The position numbers were made by a program, and so were the translations under genes. From Streptomyces phaeoluteigriseus (GTDB lineage: Bacteria; Actinomycetota; Actinomycetes; Streptomycetales; Streptomycetaceae): a stretch of 64,000 nucleotides of DNA. The notes under the pieces were generated by a model that saw only the letters and a program-made list of their open reading frames with translations, was not told the DNA's origin and searched no databases. Location of the stretch: the NCBI RefSeq assembly GCF_001896135.2, contig NZ_MPOH02000016.1:523010-587009 (forward strand), written 5' to 3'. Each line of letters begins with the position of its first letter. Within the stretch, counting starts at the first letter, position 1. Shown one piece after another: positions 28,280-36,794 of this stretch.

Positions 28280-28921
28280 TCACTCCTGTCCGGTGGCCGC
28301 CTCTCGGTCCCCGTCGATCAGCCGGGCCAGGTGCCTGCCCGCGGCCTCCAACGGCGCACTGCTCCTGGTCACCTGAGCCGTCAGCTCGGCGCCCTCCAAG
28401 ATGCTGATGACGGTGTGCGCCAGTGCGCGGGCGGCGTCCTCCGCCACCCCCGACTCCGTCAGCCTGTCGAAGACCAGGGCGTGCCATCGCACGAACGCCT
28501 CCGACGCCGCCGCCTGGATCTGGGGAAGACGGCCGGAAGCGCCCAGTGCCGTGGTGGTGATGGGGCAGCCGTCCATCCAGTCCGACGCGCGCAACCCGTC
28601 GGCGAGTCTGCGGGTGAGGAGCACCATCGCCGCGGCCGGGTCCTCCTCTTCGTCGAAGACGGCGCGCAGTTCGTCGACGAACTCCCGGTTGCCGCGGTTG
28701 AGCGCCTCGAGGGCCAGTTCCAGCTTGCCGCCGGGGAAGAAGTGATAGACCGAGCCGAGCGTCGCGCCTGCCTCGGCGGAGATCTGCTTGATCCCCGTGC
28801 CGTCGTATCCCTGGCGTTGCATCAGTCGTGAGGCCGCCCGGGCGATGCGTTCACGGGTGGCGACGACGGGCTCGGGGGCGTCCGCCGACCGTTTCTCGTC
28901 ACTCATGGGCTTCGTCTTCAC
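28280..28921 (-). CDS. TetR-family repressor (LmrA/YxaF-like)
   Basis: 213 aa, or about 208 if started at the internal ATG MSDEKR. HTH: RIARAASRLMQRQGYDGTGI followed by ISAEAGATLGSVYHFFPGGK. The C-terminal domain (WMDGCPITTTALGASGRLP) is of the LmrA/YxaF type, whose members repress efflux or oxidoreductase genes and are released by small aromatic or polyketide ligands. Divergent from monooxygenase 1. The 12-mer TAGAGCGTTCTT in the shared promoter region recurs before imine reductase 1, defining a probable small regulon. Confidence 0.82.
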   Translation of the reverse strand: MKTKPMSDEKRSADAPEPVVATRERIARAASRLMQRQGYDGTGIKQISAEAGATLGSVYHFFPGGKLELALEALNRGNREFVDELRAVFDEEEDPAAAMVLLTRRLADGLRASDWMDGCPITTTALGASGRLPQIQAAASEAFVRWHALVFDRLTESGVAEDAARALAHTVISILEGAELTAQVTRSSAPLEAAGRHLARLIDGDREAATGQE

Positions 28922-28938
28922 AGTGCGAGGCTACCAGG

Positions 28939-28950
28939 TAGAGCGTTCTT
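28939..28950. promoter_or_regulatory. TetR operator copy TAGAGCGTTCTT
   Basis: Identical to 27264-27275. It sits 18 nt upstream of the TetR start codon, a position suited to autorepression and to control of the divergent monooxygenase 1 promoter. Confidence 0.55.
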
Positions 28951-28985
28951 TCCAGAGGTGGCGACCCTCATGATCCCGAGCCGGA

Positions 28986-29012
28986 ATTACCGGAATTACC
29001 GGCTCATTGACG
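28986..29012 (+). promoter_or_regulatory. SARP-like heptamer cluster upstream of monooxygenase 1
   Basis: ATTACCG occurs twice (28986-28992 and 28995-29001), then ATTGACG at 29006-29012, which is 11 bp after the second copy. No TAG-type -10 falls at the standard 19-nt distance; TACGGT at 29022 is an alternative. A partial member of the SARP-site family. Confidence 0.5.
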
Positions 29013-29092
29013 GTGCCCCGATACGGTCCGTGCGAACCGAGCGGTACGCAATTTCCCCCGCCGCAAGGACCGTTGCAGAGAAAGAAGGCCGA

Positions 29093-30268
29093 ATGGTCGC
29101 CACGGAGAAGGATTTCCTGAAGGTGCTCGAAGCGATTCGAGAGATCGCTCCGACCCTCCGAGGCAACGGCAGACGCGCCGAGGAGGAGAACTGGATTCCG
29201 CGGACCAACATCGAACTGCTGGAAAGCACCGGCCTGTTCGGCGCCGCGGTACCCGAGCGCTTCGGGGGTCTCGATCTGCCCGCCGAGCAGCAGGCCGCTC
29301 TCCTCACGGAGACGGCACGAGCCTGCGGCTCGACGGGCTGGGTCTCCGTGGTCTGGGTGACGACGGCCTGGATGGCCACCCTCTACCCCGACACCGCGCA
29401 GGAGGAGGTGTTCGCGGACGGCAAGGTGCGCATTTCCGGCGGCTTCACGCCCTCCGGCACTCTCGTCCCGACCGAGGGCGGCTACGTCCTGAACGGGTCC
29501 TGGCGGTTCAACACCGGTGTTCTCGGCGCCCATTGGAACGTGTGCACCGCCCTGGTCGAGCACGAGGACGGGCAGGTCGAGGAAGTGTTCCCGCTGGTGC
29601 CCACCGGTGAGCTGACCACAGCCGACGACTGGGACGTCTTCGGCGCCGCCGGCACCGGCAGCGTCACCTCGACCGCGAAGGACGTCTTCGTCCCCGCGCA
29701 CCGCGTGGTCGACGCAGCGGTGTACGAGTCGGCCACAGCGGATCGGTGGAACGCACACCTCACCGGCCGCAACTACAGCCTGTTCAGCTACATCCTGGCC
29801 GTCACCACATCCGTGTTCATCGGCCTGGCCAAGGCGGCCCTGGACGAATTCGCCGCGCGCCTGCCCGGAAAGGGCATCACCTACACGAACTGGTCCGAGC
29901 AGAAGGAACACCCGCACATCCAGTTCCAGGTGGCCATGGCCGCCAACAAGATCGCATCCTGCGAAGGGCTTCAGCGGGCCCTGCTCGAAACCGTGCAGCG
30001 ACGCGCGGACGACGGGGAGCAGATGACGCTGGAGGAAAAGGCCACGGTGCGCGGCCAACTCGCCTTCGTGGCACAGACCACGAAAGAGGCCGTCGCCATG
30101 CTGCTCACGCTGAGCCCGGCCTCCTCCATCACGCGCGGCATGGCGCTGCAGCGCATCCACCGGGACATCACGGCGCTCTCGCTGCACGGTCTGCTCGCCC
30201 CGATCGGCTCGCTCGAGGCCCAGGGCCGAGTTCTGCTCGGGCTGGAACCCGGCACCGATTACCTCTGA
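29093..30268 (+). CDS. HsaA/ActVA5-like two-component flavin monooxygenase 1
   Basis: 391 aa from the ATG at 29093 (GAAAGAAGG upstream; an open frame from 28958 has no start signal). Acyl-CoA-dehydrogenase fold without CoA chemistry: helical N-terminus (LEAIREIAPTLRGNGRRAEE), the class D monooxygenase signature CGSTGWVSVVWVTTAWMATL, a beta domain (ISGGFTPSGTLVPTEGGYVL, LNGSWRFNTG) and the Acyl-CoA_dh_2 C-terminal bundle. Relatives hydroxylate aromatic or polyketide substrates with reduced flavin from a partner such as the protein at 46570-47100. Upstream of amine oxidase 1 in the same direction. Sugar N-oxygenases share this fold, but the sequence is closer to HsaA-type hydroxylases. Confidence 0.83.
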   Translation: MVATEKDFLKVLEAIREIAPTLRGNGRRAEEENWIPRTNIELLESTGLFGAAVPERFGGLDLPAEQQAALLTETARACGSTGWVSVVWVTTAWMATLYPDTAQEEVFADGKVRISGGFTPSGTLVPTEGGYVLNGSWRFNTGVLGAHWNVCTALVEHEDGQVEEVFPLVPTGELTTADDWDVFGAAGTGSVTSTAKDVFVPAHRVVDAAVYESATADRWNAHLTGRNYSLFSYILAVTTSVFIGLAKAALDEFAARLPGKGITYTNWSEQKEHPHIQFQVAMAANKIASCEGLQRALLETVQRRADDGEQMTLEEKATVRGQLAFVAQTTKEAVAMLLTLSPASSITRGMALQRIHRDITALSLHGLLAPIGSLEAQGRVLLGLEPGTDYL

Positions 30269-30310
30269 CCACGCCTCCGCGTCAGCCGCCGGACGACCCG
30301 GTCGGCGACC

Positions 30311-30337
30311 GCGCGGGCTCGTACTCCGAGCCCGCGC
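30311..30337 (+). terminator. Intercistronic hairpin between monooxygenase 1 and amine oxidase 1
   Basis: Perfect 11-bp stem (30311-30321 with 30327-30337), 5-nt loop, in a 106-nt gap between co-directional genes. It may attenuate or stabilise rather than end transcription. Confidence 0.6.
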
Positions 30338-30374
30338 AGCGACGTACGAACAGAACAACCAACAAGGAAGATCC

Positions 30375-31805
30375 GTGACATCTCGCGAAACCGAACCGGC
30401 ACGTCATCGCCGTATCGCCCGGCGCCCCTTCCTCAAGGCAGCGGGAGCTGCCATGGTCGTCGCGTCCGTCGGCGGCGTCGGGTCCGCCCAGGCGGCCGAC
30501 CGGCGCGGCGCGGCGGCGGACGAGTCCGCGGACGCCCTCATCATCGGTGCGGGCTATGCCGGTGTGACCGTGGCTCGTGAACTGTCCGCGCGCGGGATGA
30601 AGCCGCTCGTCCTGGAAGCCAGGAAGCGCACTGGCGGCCGCATATGGACCGACACCTTCTCCGGCGAGCAGGTGGAGATCGGCGGCGGCTGGGTGGGGGA
30701 ACAGCAGGCGCTCGTGCAGCGGGAACTCACCCGCTACGGCATCACCACCAGCCCCGACATAGGTCCGGAGCGCATGCTGCTGCCGGGTGACAGCGGCCTG
30801 GAGAGCATGACGCCGGAGGAGGCCGTCGGGGCACTCGGTCCGCTGTGGGCGGAGTTCTACCGCGGCTCCGAGAGCTACTTCGAGCGCCCGTACGAGCCGC
30901 TTCACCGCAGGGACCTGCTCGTGGACGTGGACGGTCTGTCCCTCGCCGACCGGCTCCGGCAGCTCTCCCTGTCCCCCAGGGAATTCCACCGGCTGAACAG
31001 TGAGACGTCCCTGTACTCCGGCGGGCCGAGTTCGATCGGCGCACTCACCGGCATGTCGCAGTGGTTCCAGCTCGCCGGCGGGAACTACGAGAGCTTCCTG
31101 TCGATGAACCAGAAGCCCGCGGGCGGCATGATCTCGCTGCTCCGGGCCATGCTCGCGGAGGCCCGGGCCGAGGTGCGCCTCCAGTCGGCGGTCACCAGGA
31201 TCACCGAGTCCAACGGTGCGGTGACCGTGGAGGTATCGAGCGGGAAGCGGTACACGGCCCCGCTGGTGGTCGTCGCGACTCCGACGAACGTGTGGCAGGA
31301 CATCGTCTTCCAGCCGGGCCTTCCCCCTGCCCACGCGACGGCGGCACGACAGGGAATCGGCGTCCCGCACTCGAACAAGCTGTGGCTCCACGTCCGTGGC
31401 CGGACGGAGGCGCTGTTCGCCCAGACGCCGGAGGGCTCCCCCATCAGCATGATGCTGCCGCAGCAGCAGCTGGCCGACGGGCGTCTGATGGTCGCCTTCG
31501 CCGGACCGTCCCTCGACACCAGTGACCCCCTGGCCGTGCAGGAAGCCGTCCGGCAGTTCCTGCCCGGCAGTTCGCTCATCCGGTACCGGACGATGGACTG
31601 GGGCAGGGACCGGTACGCGCGCGGTGGCTGGGGCCTGCGCAGGCCCGGCCAGTTGCTCAACCTGTTTCCGCGGATCGAGGAACCGCACGGCCGGATCCTG
31701 TTCGCCGGCGCGGACATCGCGCGGGGTTGGCACGGCGCCTACATAGAGGGCGCGATCGAGTCCGGGCTGCGTGCCGCGAGCCAGGCTGTCGCACTCGTTG
31801 GGTGA
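30375..31805 (+). CDS. Tat-exported FAD-dependent amine oxidase 1
   Basis: 476 aa from a GTG at 30375 (AAGGAAG upstream). The N-terminus RRIARRPFLKAAGAAMVVAS is a twin-arginine signal with an AQA-like cleavage site near residue 37, so the holoenzyme is probably exported folded. The FAD dinucleotide motif ALIIGAGYAGVTVARELS and EARKRTGGRIW follow. The C-terminal flavin-contact segment is ILFAGADIARGWHGAYIEGA. Family members oxidise primary or secondary amines, amino acids or amides (LkcE of lankacidin) to imines with H2O2 release. A secreted oxidase inside a biosynthetic cluster suggests extracellular maturation. Amine oxidase 2 (48292) is its paralog. Confidence 0.86.
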   Translation: MTSRETEPARHRRIARRPFLKAAGAAMVVASVGGVGSAQAADRRGAAADESADALIIGAGYAGVTVARELSARGMKPLVLEARKRTGGRIWTDTFSGEQVEIGGGWVGEQQALVQRELTRYGITTSPDIGPERMLLPGDSGLESMTPEEAVGALGPLWAEFYRGSESYFERPYEPLHRRDLLVDVDGLSLADRLRQLSLSPREFHRLNSETSLYSGGPSSIGALTGMSQWFQLAGGNYESFLSMNQKPAGGMISLLRAMLAEARAEVRLQSAVTRITESNGAVTVEVSSGKRYTAPLVVVATPTNVWQDIVFQPGLPPAHATAARQGIGVPHSNKLWLHVRGRTEALFAQTPEGSPISMMLPQQQLADGRLMVAFAGPSLDTSDPLAVQEAVRQFLPGSSLIRYRTMDWGRDRYARGGWGLRRPGQLLNLFPRIEEPHGRILFAGADIARGWHGAYIEGAIESGLRAASQAVALVG

Positions 31806-31812
31806 CGGACGC

Positions 31813-31854
31813 CGAAGCGCCGCCGCGGATCCTCCGGTCCGCGGCGGCGCTTCG
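31813..31854. terminator. Strong bidirectional terminator
   Basis: 17-bp perfect stem (31813-31829 with 31838-31854) around an 8-nt loop, between convergent amine oxidase 1 and the aldo/keto reductase. Confidence 0.85.
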
Positions 31855-31919
31855 CCATGTGCCGTGCCGCCGGGGGACGGGCTCTCGCGCCCGAGCCCCG
31901 CGGAGCGACACGGCGCCGG

Positions 31920-32906
31920 TCACCGCGCCCAGGCCTCCGGGCCGGGGCCGCCCCTTCCCACGGGTGGGAACAGCTCGTCGAGGGTGCGCAGCACCTCGTC
32001 GTCGAGGCTCAGTCGTGTGGCCCGCAGGGCTCCGTGCAACTGCTCCACGCTGCGCGGGCCGATCACCGGGGCCGTGACGCCCGGGCGGGACATGACCCAG
32101 GCGAGACCGACCTCGGCGGGGTCCGCCGAGAGGTCCGCGCACAGCTTCTCGTACGCCGTGACGGCCTCGCGGTGGTCCTCCAGTGCCTCCGCCGCCCGGC
32201 CCTGGGCGCTCTTCACCGCGCTGTTCTCGGACAGCTTGCGCAGGGCCCCGCCGAGCAGTCCGCCGTGCAGCGGTGACCACGCCAGTACGGCCACTCCGTA
32301 GCGCAGGCAGGCCGGGATCACCTCGAGTTCGACGTGCCGGGTGACGAGGTTGTACACGCTCTGCTCGGACACGATGCCCAGGAAGTGGCGGCGCGTGGCG
32401 GCCTCCTGGGCCTCGGCGATGTGCCATCCGGCGAAGTTGGAGGAGCCCACGTAACGCACCTTGCCCTGCTGGGTGAGGGTGTCCATCGCCTGCCACACCT
32501 CCTCCCAGGGGGCGTGCCGGTCGAGGCGGTGCATCTGGAACAGGTCGATCCAGTCGGTGCCCAGGCGCCGCAGCGACGCGTCGCACGAGGCGATGATGTG
32601 ACGGGCCGAGAGCCCGGAGTCGTTGGGCCAGTCGCTCATGGGACTGGCCACCTTGGTCGCGAGGACGACCTTCTCGCGCCGGCCGCCGCCGCGGGCGAAC
32701 CAGGAACCCAGGAACTCCTCGGTGAAGCCCTTGTGCTTCTGCCAGCCGTACTGGTTGGCCGTGTCGATGAAGTTCACGCCGTGGTCGAGCGCGGTGTCGA
32801 GGATGGCGTGGCTCTCCTCGTCGCTCGCCCTGACCCCGAGGTTCAGGGTTCCCAGGCATATCTCGCTGACCTTGAGGGCGGTGCGGCCCAGGTGGGTGTA
32901 GCGCAT
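31920..32906 (-). CDS. Aldo/keto reductase, probable NDP-hexose 2,3-reductase/3-ketoreductase
   Basis: 328 aa. MRYTHLGRTALKVSEICLGT is the standard start of sugar-pathway aldo/keto reductases. The catalytic tetrad is visible: D in FIDTANQYGWQ with its Y, K in VLATKVASP, and H in DLFQMHRLDRHAPWEEV. The NADPH site is GSNFAGWHIAEAQ. It resembles EryBII/TylCI-type enzymes that reduce the 3-keto intermediate after NDP-hexose 2,3-dehydration, the partner needed by the dehydratase at 36795-38180. It lies 9 nt downstream of glycosyltransferase 2, in the same operon. Confidence 0.8.
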   Translation of the reverse strand: MRYTHLGRTALKVSEICLGTLNLGVRASDEESHAILDTALDHGVNFIDTANQYGWQKHKGFTEEFLGSWFARGGGRREKVVLATKVASPMSDWPNDSGLSARHIIASCDASLRRLGTDWIDLFQMHRLDRHAPWEEVWQAMDTLTQQGKVRYVGSSNFAGWHIAEAQEAATRRHFLGIVSEQSVYNLVTRHVELEVIPACLRYGVAVLAWSPLHGGLLGGALRKLSENSAVKSAQGRAAEALEDHREAVTAYEKLCADLSADPAEVGLAWVMSRPGVTAPVIGPRSVEQLHGALRATRLSLDDEVLRTLDELFPPVGRGGPGPEAWAR

Positions 32907-32915
32907 GGCGGTGTG

Positions 32916-34259
32916 TCAGCCCCCGTTCCGTCGGTTGTCGGTCAGCCGTTCGAGCAGCGGGACGATGTCGTGCGGGCTCGGGGTGGCGAGAAGTTCCTCG
33001 TGGACGCCGTCGGCACCGGCCTGGAAGGAAGGCTCGGTCAGGACGCGGGCGAGCCGCTTGCTCATCTCCTCGACGGAGTGCTCGGCGCGGTCCAGCACCA
33101 GGCCGGCCCCGCGGCTGAGGACGTACCGCGACGTGGGTGGGGCGTCCATGTGCTTGGCGGTGAACGAGGTGTGCGTGCCGTCGTCGTGCCGGACACCGAT
33201 CTCGATGTCCCCCACGGTGACGAGCTGTGGCACCCGCATCGCCGACGCCGCGCCGAACGTGCCGATCCCGCCGTGGTGGACGATGGCCGAGCAGCTCGGC
33301 AGCAGCTGGGTGAGGGGGACGTAGTCGACCGTGCGGACATTGCGCGGCACGTCGATGCCCTGGGTCTGCGCGCTGTCCAGCGTGGCGACCACCTCGACGT
33401 CGAGGTCGGCGACGCTGCGCAGCATGGTGGCGATGAACTCCTCGCCGTCCTTGAAGAACTGGCGGACCGACACGCCCAGGGACAGCGCCACCCTCGGCCG
33501 GTCGGGCTCGTGGCGCAGCCAGGGCGGGACCGCTCCGGTGCCGGTGAAGGGCACCCAGCGGACCGGGACGACCCGGTTGTCGGTGGGAAGCCGCATCGCG
33601 GACGGAACGGGGTCGATGGTCCACTGGCCGAGCAGCAGCTCGTCGTCGACGTCCACCCCGTAGTGCTCGGCGACGGGCCGCACCGCGCGCGCGAGCGGAT
33701 GGTCCACGCCGGCCCTGGCTCCGGGCGCGAGACCGCCGATGCGTTCGGTCACCCAGCTCCAGTAGTCCAGGCCCCACAGCAACCGGGCGTGGGCGGCACC
33801 CGAGGCCCGTGCCGCCACGGCGGCCGACGGCCAGCACGGGTCCCAGATCACCAGATCGGGCTGCCAGAACCGGCAGAAGGAGACCAGGTCGTCGATGCCG
33901 GGCGGCGGTGCGGCCGGCGTGGCGTCGGCCGGGTGGAAGTCCCAGATCGCCGGGAGCACGAACGTACGGAACATCTTCCACGGGTCGGCGTCGGCGGGGG
34001 GCAGGTCCAAGGCCCGTTCGACGGCGTCCAGTTCCTCGGCCATGGCCGGGGGGACCGGGCGGGTGGCGGCCCGGGGGGACGGCATGCTCCGCGCGTCACC
34101 GAGGGGTATCGAGGTGAGTCCCACCGAGGCGATGGTCGCCGCCATGTCGGGGTGCGAGGCGACGACGACCTCGTGTCCGGCGCTGTGCAGGGCCCATGCG
34201 AGAGGGACCACGGGATACAGATGCGCGGCCGCCGGCCACACCGTCATGAGCACGCGCAT
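32916..34259 (-). CDS. GT1-family antibiotic glycosyltransferase 2
   Basis: 447 aa beginning MRVLMTVWPAAAHLYPVVPL, close to glycosyltransferase 1 in organisation. The C-terminal donor site is CSAIVHHGGIGTFGAASAMR. A region of about 15 residues (HDDGTHTSFTAKHMDAPP) replaces the shorter loop of glycosyltransferase 1, which may alter sugar or acceptor choice. Two such enzymes imply two sugars or sequential transfers. First gene of an operon with the aldo/keto reductase, transcribed from the SARP-type promoter 75 nt upstream. Confidence 0.88.
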   Translation of the reverse strand: MRVLMTVWPAAAHLYPVVPLAWALHSAGHEVVVASHPDMAATIASVGLTSIPLGDARSMPSPRAATRPVPPAMAEELDAVERALDLPPADADPWKMFRTFVLPAIWDFHPADATPAAPPPGIDDLVSFCRFWQPDLVIWDPCWPSAAVAARASGAAHARLLWGLDYWSWVTERIGGLAPGARAGVDHPLARAVRPVAEHYGVDVDDELLLGQWTIDPVPSAMRLPTDNRVVPVRWVPFTGTGAVPPWLRHEPDRPRVALSLGVSVRQFFKDGEEFIATMLRSVADLDVEVVATLDSAQTQGIDVPRNVRTVDYVPLTQLLPSCSAIVHHGGIGTFGAASAMRVPQLVTVGDIEIGVRHDDGTHTSFTAKHMDAPPTSRYVLSRGAGLVLDRAEHSVEEMSKRLARVLTEPSFQAGADGVHEELLATPSPHDIVPLLERLTDNRRNGG

Positions 34260-34333
34260 GCAGAAATCTCCTCGTTCTCAGTGCCGGCTCCTCGTGGGGC
34301 GCGGTCGGCACAACGGCGCACGGGGCCCGAGTG

Positions 34334-34376
34334 ACGCTACGCAAGCGCGCCCAATCGTCGTCCACTGCGGGGTAAT
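34334..34376 (-). promoter_or_regulatory. SARP-type promoter of glycosyltransferase 2
   Basis: On the minus strand ATTACCC (34376-34370) and GTGGACG (34365-34359), 11 bp start to start, then 19 nt, then TAGCGT (34339-34334). The rest of the intergenic region, 34377-34597, must hold the promoter of imine reductase 2; I see no clear heptamer pair there. Confidence 0.7.
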
Positions 34377-34597
34377 CCCGAACGGGTGTCGCGACGGCAC
34401 CTCACTCGAGTCGGGGCGCCGGCCCGGGTGGTCACGCACTTTCCGAGAGGTAAGTGACAAACACAGGGGAGCGCGCTTGAGGGTTGTGGGGCCGCGAACC
34501 ACGATGGAGCCGGTGTTGCGGGACGCACGCGTCAGGTCCTGATGTCGGCGGCGCCCCCCCTACTTCAGCGCCAACCATCCGAGTTCTGGGAGCAATT

Positions 34598-35476
34598 GTG
34601 GACAACCGCACCCCTGTGACCGTCATCGGGCTGGGCTCGATGGGCACGGCCCTGGCCGAAGCCTTCATCGAGGCGGGCCACCCGACCACTGTGTGGAACC
34701 GGACGGCCTCGAAGGCCGCTCCGCTGGTGGAAAAGGGCGCCGTCCAGGCCGAGTCGGTCAAGGACGCGGTCGCGGCCGGCCCTCTGGTCATCACCTGTCT
34801 GACGACGTACGACGACACGCGCGCGGCGATCGAGCCGGCCGGCGAGGCGCTGAAGGGGCGAGCCCTTGTCACCCTGAACAGCGGGTCCCCCGCCGGTGCC
34901 CGTGAGACGGCTGCCTGGGCGCTGGGGCACGGTGCCCGTTTCCTGGGCGGTGCGGTCAAGAACGTGCCCTCCGCCGTGGGAGCCGAGGACACGCTGCTGT
35001 ACTACGGCGGCGACAAGGGTGTCTTCGAGGAGTTCGAGTCGACGCTGCGGGTGATGGGCGGCGACACCGTGTTCCTCGGTGAGGACGCGGATCTGGCCGC
35101 GCTGTACGAGATGGCGGTGGGTGGCACGCTGCTGCCCGCGCTCGTCGGCTTCTTCCAGGGTGCCGCGGCCCTTCAGGCGCGCGGCCTGGAAGCGTCCTCC
35201 ATGGTCCGCTTCAGCGTCAAGTGGTTCGAGATGATCAACTCCGTGCTGCCGCTGTTCGCCGAGGAGATCGACTCCGGCGACTACAGCAAGCCGGCGTCGT
35301 CGGTGAACCTGTTCGTCGCGGGCGCGGCGCACGACGCGGAGCTGGGCAAGGAGGCCGGGCTCGACATGTCGTGGCACAAGCCGTTCCACGACCTGCTGCA
35401 CCGGGCGGTCGAGGCGGGTCACGGCGACCACAGCATCTCGGCGCTGACCGAGGTGCTGAAGCAGCCCAAGGCCTGA
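34598..35476 (+). CDS. Imine reductase-like oxidoreductase 2, altered catalytic position
   Basis: 292 aa from the GTG at 34598 (GGGAG upstream). Rossmann motif VTVIGLGSMGTALAEAF and NADP loop VWNRTASKAAP match imine reductase 1. The interdomain helix reads LYEMAVGGTLLPALVGFF, so the position filled by Asp in paralog 1 appears to be Gly or Thr. It may therefore be a different reductase, a stereoselectivity variant or a non-catalytic partner. It sits alone between glycosyltransferase 2 and the convergent sugar operon. Confidence 0.8.
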   Translation: MDNRTPVTVIGLGSMGTALAEAFIEAGHPTTVWNRTASKAAPLVEKGAVQAESVKDAVAAGPLVITCLTTYDDTRAAIEPAGEALKGRALVTLNSGSPAGARETAAWALGHGARFLGGAVKNVPSAVGAEDTLLYYGGDKGVFEEFESTLRVMGGDTVFLGEDADLAALYEMAVGGTLLPALVGFFQGAAALQARGLEASSMVRFSVKWFEMINSVLPLFAEEIDSGDYSKPASSVNLFVAGAAHDAELGKEAGLDMSWHKPFHDLLHRAVEAGHGDHSISALTEVLKQPKA

Positions 35477-35493
35477 CACACGTACTCGCCGGT

Positions 35494-35520
35494 CCGGCAA
35501 GCCGAACATCGGTTTGCCGG
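35494..35520. terminator. Bidirectional terminator hairpin
   Basis: 12-bp stem with one G-T pair (35494-35505 with 35509-35520), 3-nt loop, between convergent imine reductase 2 and monooxygenase 2. Confidence 0.7.
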
Positions 35521-35568
35521 GCCGGGCCGAGCTGTTTCCCCGGTACGGGGTCGTGGCGCCGTGGGCGC

Positions 35569-36741
35569 CTACAGGACGGGGCTGTCCGGGTCGAGGCCCA
35601 GCAGGACGCGGCCGTGCACCTCCAGGTTGGAGACGGGCGTCATCATGCCGTGCAGTGACAGACCTTCCAGGTCACGGTAGAAACGCTGGAAGTGGGCGCC
35701 GCGGGACAGGGCGGACGCCCCGCTCATGGCGTGCAGGGTCTCCACGGCCTCCTTCACCAGTTGGATGGCGTATCCGCAGCGGCCGTGGATGGTGGCCCGC
35801 TCCTGCACCGTGGGGTGCGCGCCGCTGTCGGCCAGACGCTGCAGGAGGTCGATCACCTGGGCGTTGAGGGCCCTGGCCGCCACTATCTTGTTCTCGGCCG
35901 TGGCCACGCCGATCTGGGTGACCGGGTGCCGGCTCTGCTCCTCCCAGTTGGTGTACGCGATGGCCTTGCCCGGCAGCCGCTCGACGAACAGTTCGTAGGC
36001 GGCCTGCGCCATGCCGATGTAGACGGCCGCGCCTTCGGCGAGGACGAACCCCATGAGTCCGTAGCGACGGCCGGCGTTGCCGACGTGGTCCAGCAGGGTG
36101 CCCTCGACGGCCGCCTCGCCGTCCGCGACCCGATGGGCCGGCACGAAGACGTCCTTGGCCGTCGTGGTGGAGCTTCCGGTGCCGATGGCGGCCGACACAT
36201 GCCAGTCGTCGGCGATCTGCAGTTCGGTCATCGGAACGAGGGCGTAGACCAGGTCCACCGAGCCGTCTGGGTGTTCGCGGAGCGCGGCGAGCATGTCCCA
36301 GTCGGCGGCCCGGCAGCCGGTGTTGAAGCGCCAGGAGCCGTTGAGGAGATAGCCGCCCTCGGTGGGCGTCAGGCTGCCGCTGGGGGTGAAGCCGCCCGAG
36401 ACGCGCACGGCACCCTTCCCCAGGACCTCCTCCTGTGCCTTCTGCGGATACAGGCCGGCCATCCAGGCGGTCGACACCCAGGCGGCGGCGGTCCACCCGG
36501 TGGATCCGCAGCCGCGGGAGATCTCCTCCAGGACCGCCACCTGGTCCGCCAACGGCAGGTCGAGCCCGCCGTAGCGGCTCGGCACCGCCATGCGGAACAC
36601 CCCCGCCTTGTCGAGCAGGTCGATGTTCTCCTCCGGTATCCAGCGCCGGTCCTCGGCCTCCCGGCCGTTCTCCCTGAGGGTGGGCACGACGGCGGTGACC
36701 GCCTCCAGGACGGCTGAGGCGCTGCTCGGGTCGGCTCGCAT
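35569..36741 (-). CDS. HsaA/ActVA5-like two-component flavin monooxygenase 2
   Basis: 390 aa, same architecture as paralogs 1 and 3: LEAVTAVVPTLRENGREAED, CGSTGWTAAAWVSTAWMAGL, VSGGFTPSGSLTPTEGGYLL, GSWRFNTGCRAADWD, and a C-terminus ending VHGRVLLGLDPDSPVL. Last gene of the minus-strand sugar operon (54 nt after the 2,3-dehydratase). Its operon position leaves open that it oxidises the amino sugar, since nitrososynthases use this fold, but the GSTGW/FNTGC motifs favour a substrate hydroxylase. Needs reduced flavin from a separate reductase. Confidence 0.82.
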   Translation of the reverse strand: MRADPSSASAVLEAVTAVVPTLRENGREAEDRRWIPEENIDLLDKAGVFRMAVPSRYGGLDLPLADQVAVLEEISRGCGSTGWTAAAWVSTAWMAGLYPQKAQEEVLGKGAVRVSGGFTPSGSLTPTEGGYLLNGSWRFNTGCRAADWDMLAALREHPDGSVDLVYALVPMTELQIADDWHVSAAIGTGSSTTTAKDVFVPAHRVADGEAAVEGTLLDHVGNAGRRYGLMGFVLAEGAAVYIGMAQAAYELFVERLPGKAIAYTNWEEQSRHPVTQIGVATAENKIVAARALNAQVIDLLQRLADSGAHPTVQERATIHGRCGYAIQLVKEAVETLHAMSGASALSRGAHFQRFYRDLEGLSLHGMMTPVSNLEVHGRVLLGLDPDSPVL

Positions 36742-36794
36742 CTTGTCTTCCTTCTGATCGTCGTGGATGGTTCCCGCCGCAGGCCGGGGCGGTG

